13,674 nucleotides of DNA from Chloroflexota bacterium (GTDB taxonomy: Bacteria > Chloroflexota > DTOL01 > JACQYG01), in NCBI GenBank assembly GCA_016208345.1, contig JACQYG010000002.1, forward strand, positions 1 to 13,674, read 5' to 3'. The position numbers were made by a program, and so were the translations under genes. The notes beneath the pieces were generated by a model. That model did not search any database and was not told where the DNA came from. It was given only the letters and a program-made list of their open reading frames with translations. Shown here one piece after another: positions 5,084-12,314 of this stretch (positions within the stretch are counted from its first letter, which is position 1; the number at the start of each line of letters is the position of its first letter).

Positions 5084-7831
5084 TCAGTTCAGGGATACGC
5101 TGGCCCGCTCCTTTCTGTAGGCCTCCAGGATATCCTTCTCCTTGAAATCACTAAAGCCTTCTAAGCCAATGCCGCACTCGTAGCCAGCAGTTACCTCTCG
5201 GACATCCTCCTTGAAACGACGTAGGGAGGCCACCTTTCCGTCGAAGATCGTCTCCCCGTTACGTTGAACTTTTACCAAAGAGGCTCGTGTGATCTGGCCA
5301 TCTAGTACCATGCAGCCGGCCACCATTTCTCCCTTGCTCACCCTGAAGGTAGCACGCACTTCGGCATGGCCCTCGATCACGTTCTCGTACTTCGGCTCCA
5401 AGAGCCCGGTGAGGGCCTTGTTCACCTCATCGACGAGGTTATATATGATGTCGTACTCGCGTACGTCCACCCCCTGGGCCTCCGCCTGGCGCCTGGCTGC
5501 CGCATCCGGGCTAGAATTGAAGCCAATGACAATGGCCTTCGAGGCTGCCGCCAACATGATGTCGGACTCGGAGATATTGCCGGTGCCCTCGTGAATTATC
5601 TTCACTTTGACTTGTTCGTTGCCCAGGCGCAACAGCGAATCGCGAATGGGTTCGATGGAGCCCTGCACATCGGCCTTGAGTATGACGTTTAACTCCTTGA
5701 CCGCTCCAGCCTGGACCTGAGCGAACAGTTCGTCTAGCGTGACTTTGGGCGTGATCTGTGTTGCTGCCTCCCGTTGCTTCTGCTCAGCTCGCTGCGCCGC
5801 GATGGCACGAGCAGTCCCCTCATCGGCCATCACCTCCAGCATGTCCCCCGCTTGGGGCACATCGGTCAGGCCCAGTATCTCCACCGGAGTCGCCGGCTCG
5901 GCCTTTCTGACCCGTTTTCCTTTGTCATTGAACATGGCCCTGATCTTGCCGAAGATGCTGCCCACCACGACATTATCGTTCAACCTCAGGGTTCCGTTCT
6001 GTACGAGAACCGTGGCCAGGGGCCCCTTGTTCCTGTCCATCTCCGCTTCGATGATCGTGCCGGTGGCCCGGCGATTTGGATTAGCTCTAAGATCGGCCAT
6101 CTCAGCTACCAGGAGGATCATCTCCAGAAGGGCTTCGATCCCGATCTTCTTCTTGGCGGAGACGGCCACGCAAATGGCATCACCGCCCCACTCCTCCACC
6201 ACCAAACCAACGTCCGATAGCTGTTGTTTCACTCGATCGGGGTTGGCGTTTTCTTTATCGATCTTGTTCAAGGCAACGATGATGGGGACCTGGGCGGCCC
6301 TGGCATGGTTCATGGCCTCCAGGGTCTGGGGCATGACGCCGTCATCAGCCGCCACTACCAATACGGCAATATCGGTGACCTGCGCACCCCGGGCCCGCAT
6401 GGCGGTGAAGGCCTCGTGGCCAGGCGTATCCAGGAAGGTGATCTTGTGGTCGTTCTTCTCCACCTGATAAGCGCCGATGTGCTGAGTAATGCCTCCTGCC
6501 TCGGTGGCGATGACGTTGGTCTCCCTAATGGCATCCAGAAGCAACGTCTTACCATGATCCACGTGTCCCATGACCGTGACCACCGGCGGCCTGGAAACCA
6601 AATGGGCCCGATCCTCCTCTGCGATGCGCCGAGCCTTAACTGGCTCCTTCTTCATTTCCTGGACAACGGCGGCCGCAGGCACCGGCTCCTGCGCCAATTG
6701 CACCTCGATGCCCAAATCCGAGGCCACGATGGCAGCGGTGTCAAAATCGATGGTCTGATTTATCCCGGCCATGATGCCGTTCTTCATCAGCTCTTTTATA
6801 ACCTCCACCGGCCCAACACCCAAGGCCTCCGCCAGATCTTTGACACTGATGCTCCGCGGGATCGCCAAGGCCCGCGCGGCTTCACCGTTCTCGAGTGCCT
6901 GGACCCCGGGGACGGCTTCCAGGATCAACGGTTTAGGAGAAATATCCACTGGCTCAGGCTTGACCCCGAGCAGCGCCGCCCTTGGTTTTGCCAGCCTGGC
7001 CGGCTTCTTTCCAGCAGTGGGGCGCACCCTCAGCAGCCCGGCCTCTGGTTCGAAGCTAGCTACCTGGAGTTTCTGAGGGCCGACCTTGAGCCGCACATCT
7101 TCTGCTTTTCTTGCCCGCTCGGGCTTTGGCTTGAAGCTGGTGCGGCGGCGCGAATCGGTTTTCGAAACGATCCAACCAGGAGCCTGTGCCGGCCGAGCGC
7201 GGCCTCCTGGCATTGGCCGGCCTGGTTGCGGGGGCGCCCCAAACCTGGGCCCGGCAAGGGGAGGCCGCGGGATAAAGCCGGGCTGGGACGGCGACGGTGG
7301 CCTCATCTGCGGCGTGACCGGCGCCGTAGGCGCCGCCGCAGGCATCGGGGTCTCACCTGATGGACGCGGTGCCTCCACCGGCCGTGGCCCAGGCCCTGGG
7401 CGAAGCGCCTTGGGCTTGGCTGCAGGTGGCGGAGCGGTTGGGGCCAGCTGGACCTGACTTTCCCGACTGGCTCCAGACGGGATCGGCCGCGATACAAACC
7501 CGGCTGGCGGTCGTCCTGCCCCGGGCCAGGGTTGAGGTCTGGGGGCTTGCGGGAACGGCTGTGGCTTTGCTCCAAGGTCAATGCGGCCTTTCACCGGGCT
7601 GGGTGCCGGTGCAGGCTTTTTTGCCTCGGAGCGCGGCCTGATCCAGCTTATGGTGGAGCGGGCAGGCTCCGGCTTACGCCTGGCGGGCGCTGTAGATGGT
7701 TTCCCAACGCCTGGCGGCTTGACCGGCGGTCGGCTGGGTGTTGACCCAGAGGCCTCACTAGCTTTTGAACCCAAGCCAACTGCTGGCTTCTTTTCGTCTT
7801 CGCTTGTCCTATGATCCTCAGTCTCTGTCAT
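5084..7831 (-). CDS. infB: Translation initiation factor IF-2
   Basis: A 915-residue GTPase that places fMet-tRNA on the 30S subunit and promotes subunit joining. Residues 1-220 are a low-complexity Pro/Ala/Gly/Arg-rich region, probably disordered. An IF2 N-domain follows at about 322-375 (ALAIPRSISVKDLAEALGVG). The G domain has G1 GHVDHGKT at 422-429, DTPGHE at 468-473, NKID at 522-525 and SAK at 558-560. Domains II, III and IV follow, with KELNVILKADVQGSIEPI at about 712-729 and the C-terminal fMet-tRNA-binding domain ending near 905. It appears intact. Its ATG overlaps the rnpM stop (ATGA), and AAGGAG six bases upstream supports the start and translational coupling. Confidence 0.98.
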   Translation of the reverse strand: MTETEDHRTSEDEKKPAVGLGSKASEASGSTPSRPPVKPPGVGKPSTAPARRKPEPARSTISWIRPRSEAKKPAPAPSPVKGRIDLGAKPQPFPQAPRPQPWPGAGRPPAGFVSRPIPSGASRESQVQLAPTAPPPAAKPKALRPGPGPRPVEAPRPSGETPMPAAAPTAPVTPQMRPPSPSQPGFIPRPPLAGPRFGAPPQPGRPMPGGRARPAQAPGWIVSKTDSRRRTSFKPKPERARKAEDVRLKVGPQKLQVASFEPEAGLLRVRPTAGKKPARLAKPRAALLGVKPEPVDISPKPLILEAVPGVQALENGEAARALAIPRSISVKDLAEALGVGPVEVIKELMKNGIMAGINQTIDFDTAAIVASDLGIEVQLAQEPVPAAAVVQEMKKEPVKARRIAEEDRAHLVSRPPVVTVMGHVDHGKTLLLDAIRETNVIATEAGGITQHIGAYQVEKNDHKITFLDTPGHEAFTAMRARGAQVTDIAVLVVAADDGVMPQTLEAMNHARAAQVPIIVALNKIDKENANPDRVKQQLSDVGLVVEEWGGDAICVAVSAKKKIGIEALLEMILLVAEMADLRANPNRRATGTIIEAEMDRNKGPLATVLVQNGTLRLNDNVVVGSIFGKIRAMFNDKGKRVRKAEPATPVEILGLTDVPQAGDMLEVMADEGTARAIAAQRAEQKQREAATQITPKVTLDELFAQVQAGAVKELNVILKADVQGSIEPIRDSLLRLGNEQVKVKIIHEGTGNISESDIMLAAASKAIVIGFNSSPDAAARRQAEAQGVDVREYDIIYNLVDEVNKALTGLLEPKYENVIEGHAEVRATFRVSKGEMVAGCMVLDGQITRASLVKVQRNGETIFDGKVASLRRFKEDVREVTAGYECGIGLEGFSDFKEKDILEAYRKERASVSLN

Positions 7832-8178
7832 GCCCTACTCCTTTTCCCGGCCCGCGATTGTCCTAAGGCCTGTTGCCTCCAGCTCCCGACATCCAGGCCC
7901 GATCCACTCTCAGGTACGGATTGACCGAATTCCTCCAGTTTGACCTGGTCGTCGCGTCCGATATGGGTCTGCAAAGCAGATTCCAATGCCTTTTTCTTCA
8001 GGGCGCTCTCCCAGCACTTTCGGTCCCAACAGAGATAGGCGCCCCTTCCGGCTCTCTTCCCGGTGGGGTCTGCCATCACCTGGCCGTCCAGGGTCCGTAC
8101 GATTCTAACTAGTTCGCGCTTGGGCCGGCTTTGGCGGCAGGCCACACAGGTGCGCATAGGGATATGTTTTGGGGACAC
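7828..8178 (-). CDS. rnpM: RNase P modulator RnpM (YlxR/DUF448 family)
   Basis: A 116-residue protein of the YlxR/DUF448 family, found between nusA and infB in many bacteria; a Bacillus member was reported to bind RNase P RNA and modulate its activity. The signature PMRTCVACRQ..PKRELVRIVR is followed by DPTGKRAGRGAYLC and a second Cys in CWDRKCWESALKKKAL. The C-terminal tail (about residues 75-116) is not conserved. I use GTG at 8178 as start. It has GGAG nine bases upstream (and GAGG at four), whereas the ATG seven codons later has none. The longer frame back to 8226 would translate through a perfect palindrome. The stop overlaps the infB start (ATGA), so the two are likely coupled. Confidence 0.9.
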   Translation of the reverse strand: MSPKHIPMRTCVACRQSRPKRELVRIVRTLDGQVMADPTGKRAGRGAYLCWDRKCWESALKKKALESALQTHIGRDDQVKLEEFGQSVPESGSGLDVGSWRQQALGQSRAGKRSRA

Positions 8179-8192
8179 GATACCTCTCTCCA

Positions 8193-8227
8193 CTTGATGT
8201 CCCGGAGTTAAACTCCGGGACATCAAG
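8193..8227. repeat. Perfect 17-bp palindrome (stem-loop) between nusA and rnpM
   Basis: CTTGATGTCCCGGAGTT (8193-8209) is the exact reverse complement of 8211-8227, with one central base (8210). As RNA it would form about 15 pairs with a 5-nt loop. No T-run follows on either strand, so it is not a typical terminator. On the minus strand its 3' edge is directly ahead of the GGAGAGAGG ribosome-binding region of rnpM. A partial third copy of the arm (GACATCA, 8229-8235) lies beside it on the nusA side. It could be a REP-like dispersed palindrome, an mRNA processing or stability stem, or a control element of rnpM. Confidence 0.8.
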
Positions 8228-8242
8228 AGACATCAGGAGAGC

Positions 8243-8824
8243 CTAACCGGTGCTCTCGGAGAGCCTGACCACCTCGGGTTTCGCCGCCTCCTGGCTCTCC
8301 CGGGCCGCCTTTTCCCTCAGGGCCTCTTCCAGCTTTATTTTCAGCAGCGATTCAGCCTCGCTGGCACCAGCCACATGCACGGGCTTCTTGGGCCTGGAGG
8401 CAGAGACCTGCTCCGTAGCCAGATCGCTGCTGCCCTTGATATCTATCCGCCAACCCGTCAATTTGGCTGCCAGGCGGGCGTTCTGTCCCTCCCTGCCAAT
8501 GCACAGCGAGAGCTGCTTGTCTGACACTTTAACGAAAGCGGTCTTCTCCTCGGCATTGATCTCCACCCGCTCGATCTGTGCGGGGCTCAGGGCGTTGGCA
8601 ACGTATACCGCTGGGTCCGGGCTCCATAGCACCACATCGATCTTCTCGCCGTTCAACTCGTTCACGATGTTTTGTATGCGCACCCCCCGTTGCCCCACGC
8701 AGGAACCGACGGGGTCCAACCCCTCCTGTCGAGCGGCCACCGCTACCTTCGACCGCATCCCCGGCTCTCGGGCGATAGATTTCAGCTCGATAGTACCATT
8801 GAATATCTCCGGGACCTCCAGCTC
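8243..8824 (-). pseudogene. nusA: NusA, 3' part (KH domains), out of frame with the 5' part
   Basis: From 8824 the frame reads [20 protein letters not shown], the family's linker into KH1. It continues through KH1 ([20 protein letters not shown], then [12 protein letters not shown]), the [14 protein letters not shown] segment, and KH2 ([20 protein letters not shown]), ending in a Lys/Glu/Ala-rich tail and TAG at 8243. NusA binds RNA polymerase and nascent RNA, controlling pausing and termination. This part is about 193 codons and has no start or ribosome-binding site of its own near the junction; the first in-frame ATG (8758) is internal to the conserved region. It is offset by one frame from the N-terminal part, so the gene as written is broken. 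Confidence 0.85.
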
Positions 8825-9309
8825 AGAATCGCCTCTACTTTGCTGCCCAACTCCAACACCACTGCCCTGGGCTCAATGCGTTGCACCACTCCCGTGACGA
8901 TATCGCCTTCCCGGTCGGTGTACTCGGCATATACCACCTCACGCTCGGCCTCTCGCAGCCTCTGAGTGACCACCTGCTTGGCCGTTTGAGCTGCTATGCG
9001 GCCGAAATCCTTGGGCGTCATCTCAAATTCGACGATGTCGCCGACCTTTGCCTCAGGCAGGACCTTGTTCGCCTCGACCAGGGATATCTCCAGTCGACTG
9101 TCCTGGACCTCTCCCACAACCTGCTTTTGGGCGAAAACCCTGGCCTCGCCGGTGTCCTGGTCGATGCGGGCCACGATGTTTTGACCGGGGCCAAAGTTGC
9201 GCTTGTAGGCAGAGATCAGCGCCGCCTCGATGGCCTGGATCACCACGTCTCGGGAAATCCCCCTTTCCGAGCACAATTGTGAAATGGCAGCGATGAAATC
9301 GTTTTTCAT
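8782..9309 (-). CDS. nusA: Transcription factor NusA, N-terminal fragment (frameshift/deletion in S1 domain)
   Basis: The frame starts at ATG 9309 with GGGAGG nine bases upstream. It shows the NusA N-terminal RNA-polymerase-binding domain ([20 protein letters not shown], then [13 protein letters not shown], and later [20 protein letters not shown]) and the first half of the S1 domain ([20 protein letters not shown], then [10 protein letters not shown], to residue 162). The next 13 residues ([13 protein letters not shown]) are out of frame. Read in the frame of the 3' part, the same DNA gives the conserved ELEVPEI linker. About 45-50 family residues between AIL and ELEVPEI are missing. They are the second half of S1 plus the conserved RSxPxxLxxLF stretch. 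The lesion is therefore a deletion whose length is not a multiple of three. nusA follows its own promoter and precedes rnpM-infB; rimP is absent. Confidence 0.9.
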   Translation of the reverse strand: MKNDFIAAISQLCSERGISRDVVIQAIEAALISAYKRNFGPGQNIVARIDQDTGEARVFAQKQVVGEVQDSRLEISLVEANKVLPEAKVGDIVEFEMTPKDFGRIAAQTAKQVVTQRLREAEREVVYAEYTDREGDIVTGVVQRIEPRAVVLELGSKVEAILSWRSRRYSMVLSS

Positions 9310-9345
9310 CTATCGTTGCCTCCCGAGAAAATTGCCTGACAACAA

Positions 9346-9370
9346 GAAAAGTGGGGGATACCCACTTTTC
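9346..9370 (-). promoter_or_regulatory. Stem-loop at the predicted 5' end of the nusA transcript
   Basis: A perfect 10-bp stem (9361-9370, GAAAAGTGGG, with 9346-9355) has a 5-nt loop. Its 5' arm starts at or next to the transcript start predicted from the -10 box at 9378-9383. A loosely T-rich stretch follows (TTGTTGTC). If nusA starts here, the mRNA begins with a hairpin, which may protect its 5' end. For read-through from proS the same hairpin could act as a weak terminator. Confidence 0.55.
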
Positions 9371-9377
9371 CGCCGAG

Positions 9378-9406
9378 AGTATAGCACTTTTCTAGCAATA
9401 ACGCAA
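9378..9406 (-). promoter_or_regulatory. Predicted promoter of the nusA-rnpM-infB cluster
   Basis: On the minus strand, the -10 box TATACT (9378-9383) is preceded by TGC (extended -10), then a 17-bp spacer and a weak -35 TTGCGT (9401-9406). It lies in the 122-bp gap after proS. The stretch AAGTGCTAT at its -10 region is shared with the tyrS promoter. Confidence 0.6.
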
Positions 9407-9431
9407 GTCCCGGTTGGACCCATCCTTCACT

Positions 9432-11129
9432 TCACGAGCGTAACCACTCCGGCAGTCGCTGGACCAGGCTGCCATAGCTGGTCGAGGTGGAGCTCTTGTC
9501 CCGGCGGCGTTTGACCTCCACGCAGTCGTTGGAGAGCGTCCGCGGGCTGATGACGACCCGCAGCGGCAATCCAAGCAAGTCGGCATCGTTGAACTTGACC
9601 CCTGGGCTCTCCAAACGATCGTCAAATAGCACTTCGTGCCCGCTGTCGCGAAGAGCGGTGTACAACTTTTCCGCCGCCTGGTGAACGTTACCATTGTCCA
9701 CGCCCAGGGCACAAAGGTGAATCGTGTAAGGGGCAATGGCCTGGGGCCAGATGATGCCCCTTTCGTCGTGATTCTGCTCCACCGCGGCGGCCAAGAGTCG
9801 TCCGATGCCGATGCCATAGCAGCCCATGAGAACTGGCTGTTCATGGCCATTTCTATCCAGAAAGGTTGCCCTCATGGGCTCGCTGTAGAGGGTTCCCAGT
9901 TTGAAAACGTGGCCCACCTCTAGCCCCTTGGTGATCTGCAGAGAGCCCGGGCACCTGGGGCAGCCATCTCCATCCCGCGCCAGGGCGATGTCGGCCAGAG
10001 TTTCTGCCGTGAAATCCCGGGGGTAATTCACGTTCACGAGATGGATATCCGAGCGGTTGCCCCCAGCCACGAAGTTATTTCCATCGGCCACGGAATCGTC
10101 GGCGATGATGGGGATGCCGGTCAACCCCACCGGCGAGGCGGAGCCGGCCACCAGGCCGGCCAACTTCACCTCTTCATCGGAGGCCAGGCGCAACTCCTGG
10201 CATTGTAGCAGGTTTCTCAGCTTCACCTCGTTGATGGTGAGATCACCCCGAATGACCGCGAAGATCAACCGCCCATCGGCGGCATAAAAGACCGCTTTCA
10301 GGGTCTTATGCTCGGGGATCCCCAAGAAGGCAGCCAGCGCGGCTATGGTCTTGACCCCCGGCGTGGAGACTTCGTACAGTGAGGCTGGCGCTCCCTGGGC
10401 AATATGCACTTTCCTGGCCCGGGCCTTCTCCCGGTTGGCAGCATATCCGCACTGCCCACATCGCACCACCTCATCGTCGCCCGCCGGACCCAGCAACATG
10501 AATTCCAGGGATTCTTTTCCGCCAATAGGCCCGCTATCGGCCTCTACCGCCAACCAGGGCAAACCACAACGGTCGAAGATCCTCTCGTAGGCCTTCGCCA
10601 CTTGGTGATAGCTCTCATCCAGGCCATCCTCAGTGGCGTCGAAACTGTAAAGGTCCTTCATGCCGAATTCCCTGGCCCTCAGAAGCCCACCCCGGGGCCT
10701 CAGTTCGTCCCGGAATTTGGTCTGTATCTGATAGAGTAGAAGCGGTAGGTCTCGATAGGACCGCACGTGATGTCGCACCAGGTCCGTCACCACCTCTTCG
10801 TGGGTGGGTCCCAGGCAGAGGCTATGGCCCCGGCGGTCTCGCAGCTTGAATAGCGGGGGCTGGAAGCTTTCCCAGCGGCCGGTTTCCTCCCACCGCTCCC
10901 GCGGTTGCAGCACCGGCATGGATAGCTCTTGAGCGCCGATGGCATCCATCTCCTCCCGGATGATCTGCTCGATTTTCCGATAGGAGCGCCAGCCAAGCGG
11001 CAGGTAGGAGTAGATGCCCGCGGCTGTCTGCCTGATCAGGCCAGCACGAAGCGCTAGCCGGTGGCCCTCAGATTCGGCCTCGGCCGGCGCTTGCCGCAAG
11101 GTGCGGGTGAAGAGCTGCGACATCCGCAT
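9432..11129 (-). CDS. proS: Prolyl-tRNA synthetase (bacterial type with editing domain)
   Basis: A class II synthetase that charges tRNA-Pro; about 565 residues from the chosen start. The N-terminus MRMSQLFTRTLRQAPAEAE and LRAGLIRQTAAGIYSYLPLG aligns with typical ProRS. Class II motifs are visible as LGPTHEEVVTDL, FRDELRPRGGLLRAREFGMK and the late GCYGIGIGRLLAAAVEQNHD. Between motifs 2 and 3 is the inserted editing (INS) domain (about residues 220-400) with TLKAVFYAADGRLIFAVIRG and a GxGxP-like GLTGIPIIAD. The C-terminal anticodon-binding domain includes LFDDRLESPGVKFNDADLLG. The frame extends six codons upstream to a TTG (11147), but the family N-terminus and the GGAG 12 bases upstream favour ATG 11129. 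It follows ispG by 69 bp. Confidence 0.97.
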   Translation of the reverse strand: MRMSQLFTRTLRQAPAEAESEGHRLALRAGLIRQTAAGIYSYLPLGWRSYRKIEQIIREEMDAIGAQELSMPVLQPRERWEETGRWESFQPPLFKLRDRRGHSLCLGPTHEEVVTDLVRHHVRSYRDLPLLLYQIQTKFRDELRPRGGLLRAREFGMKDLYSFDATEDGLDESYHQVAKAYERIFDRCGLPWLAVEADSGPIGGKESLEFMLLGPAGDDEVVRCGQCGYAANREKARARKVHIAQGAPASLYEVSTPGVKTIAALAAFLGIPEHKTLKAVFYAADGRLIFAVIRGDLTINEVKLRNLLQCQELRLASDEEVKLAGLVAGSASPVGLTGIPIIADDSVADGNNFVAGGNRSDIHLVNVNYPRDFTAETLADIALARDGDGCPRCPGSLQITKGLEVGHVFKLGTLYSEPMRATFLDRNGHEQPVLMGCYGIGIGRLLAAAVEQNHDERGIIWPQAIAPYTIHLCALGVDNGNVHQAAEKLYTALRDSGHEVLFDDRLESPGVKFNDADLLGLPLRVVISPRTLSNDCVEVKRRRDKSSTSTSYGSLVQRLPEWLRS

Positions 11130-11163
11130 GGAAGGATAATTCTCCAATCAATTCCGGCATGCT

Positions 11164-11194
11164 GGTCGGTGAAAGCCTGTTTCACGCCCCGACC
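11164..11194 (-). promoter_or_regulatory. Bulged hairpin in the ispG-proS spacer
   Basis: On the minus strand GGTCG pairs with CGACC and, inside a 4-nt bulge, GTGAAA pairs with TTTCAC around loop CAGGC. No T-run follows, so it is not a normal terminator. A role in mRNA processing or in proS expression is possible but unsupported. Confidence 0.3.
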
Positions 11195-11198
11195 TGGA

Positions 11199-12278
11199 TC
11201 AGCTCGTTTCAGCCAGGAGCTTGTCGATCTCTGCCAAGAGCGCAGGATATAGCTCGCTCTCCGGTACGGTACGCACGATCTCGCCTTTCCTGAAGATCAC
11301 TCCTCGGCCTCTTCCCCCGGCGATGCCCACATCGGCCTCTCTGGCCTCCCCCGGCCCATTGACCACACAGCCCATCACCGCCACCTTGATAGGCTTGTCT
11401 ATGCCCTCCAGCCGTTTTTCCACGGCGAGGGCCAGGCCTACCAGGTCTATCTCAGTGCGGCCACAGGTTGGACAGGATATCATCACCGGCCCGTGCTCCC
11501 TGAGGTTCAAGGCCTTGAGTATTTCATAGGCGGTGATGACCTCTTCCACGGGATCGCCGGTTAGCGACACTCTTATCGTGTCTCCCAGTCCCATATGCAA
11601 CAACGTGCCGATGCCCACTGCCGACCGGATGGAGCCAGCCCTGGGTGTTCCAGCCTCGGTGATGCCCAGATGGAATGGATAGCTGACCAGTTCAGCCATT
11701 CGCTGGTAAGCGGCGATGGTGGTGGGCACGTCGAATGCCTTAAGGGAAACCTTGATCAGGTCAAAGTCCAGGTCCTCCAGGAGGCGAATGTGGCTCAGGG
11801 CGGCCTGAACCATCCTCTCACTGACGCCCTGGGGTTTTCCAGATGGCTCCTGGCCGTCCAGGTTAGGTGGCAGGGAGCCGGCATTCACCCCGATGCGAAT
11901 GGGTATCTCTCGCTCTTTGGCAGCCGACACCACAGCTTTAACCTGTTGGTGATTCTGGATGTTACCCGGATTGAGGCGCAAGGCATCGACTCCGCCCGCG
12001 ATGGCGGCCAAAGCCAGACGATAGTCGAAATGGATGTCGGCAACGAGCGGGAGGTTTATTGCCTTTTTGATGGCGGGGATGGCCTGGGCGGCCTCCATGT
12101 CGGGCACTGCCACCCGAACGATCTCGCACCCCTGCTCTCCCAGTCTTTTTATCTGGGCAACGGTGGCAGGCGCATCTCGGGTGTCGGTGTTGGTCATCGA
12201 TTGTACCACCACCGGAGCACCGCCGCCAACGACGACGGCGCCTATGCGCACCGGTTTCGAACCCCTACGTTTGATCAT
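11199..12278 (-). CDS. ispG: 4-hydroxy-3-methylbut-2-en-1-yl diphosphate synthase (flavodoxin/ferredoxin)
   Basis: A 359-residue iron-sulfur enzyme of the MEP isoprenoid pathway, converting MEcPP to HMBPP. The N-terminal TIM-barrel region shows VVVQSMTNTDTRD (23-35), LVADIHFDYRLAL (78-90) and ALRLNPGNI (99-107). The C-terminal 4Fe-4S domain supplies SCPTCGR (Cys269, Cys272) and MGCVVNGPGEA (Cys304, with the conserved Glu311). It appears complete and is of the short form without an extra inserted domain. It follows rseP by 36 bp; GGAG lies 12 bases before the ATG, a rather long spacing. The rseP-ispG-proS order is common in bacteria. Confidence 0.97.
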   Translation of the reverse strand: MIKRRGSKPVRIGAVVVGGGAPVVVQSMTNTDTRDAPATVAQIKRLGEQGCEIVRVAVPDMEAAQAIPAIKKAINLPLVADIHFDYRLALAAIAGGVDALRLNPGNIQNHQQVKAVVSAAKEREIPIRIGVNAGSLPPNLDGQEPSGKPQGVSERMVQAALSHIRLLEDLDFDLIKVSLKAFDVPTTIAAYQRMAELVSYPFHLGITEAGTPRAGSIRSAVGIGTLLHMGLGDTIRVSLTGDPVEEVITAYEILKALNLREHGPVMISCPTCGRTEIDLVGLALAVEKRLEGIDKPIKVAVMGCVVNGPGEAREADVGIAGGRGRGVIFRKGEIVRTVPESELYPALLAEIDKLLAETS

Positions 12279-12314
12279 AGCTTATGTTTGCTCCTTGGTC
12301 AGAACCAGCTCCTT

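Noticed and set aside
6224..7360. A 378-codon open frame on the plus strand opposite infB.
   Set aside because: It lies wholly antisense to a well-supported IF-2 gene, has a low-complexity composition mirroring the Pro/Ala-rich linker, and has no recognisable domain.
8179..8226. Longer rnpM reading frame starting at ATG 8226.
   Set aside because: It would translate the perfect palindrome and adds a non-conserved leader; GTG 8178 has the proper ribosome-binding site just ahead.
8782..8824. Programmed frameshift in nusA.
   Set aside because: About 45-50 conserved residues are missing at the junction, so shifting frame alone would not give a normal NusA; no slippery heptamer is evident.
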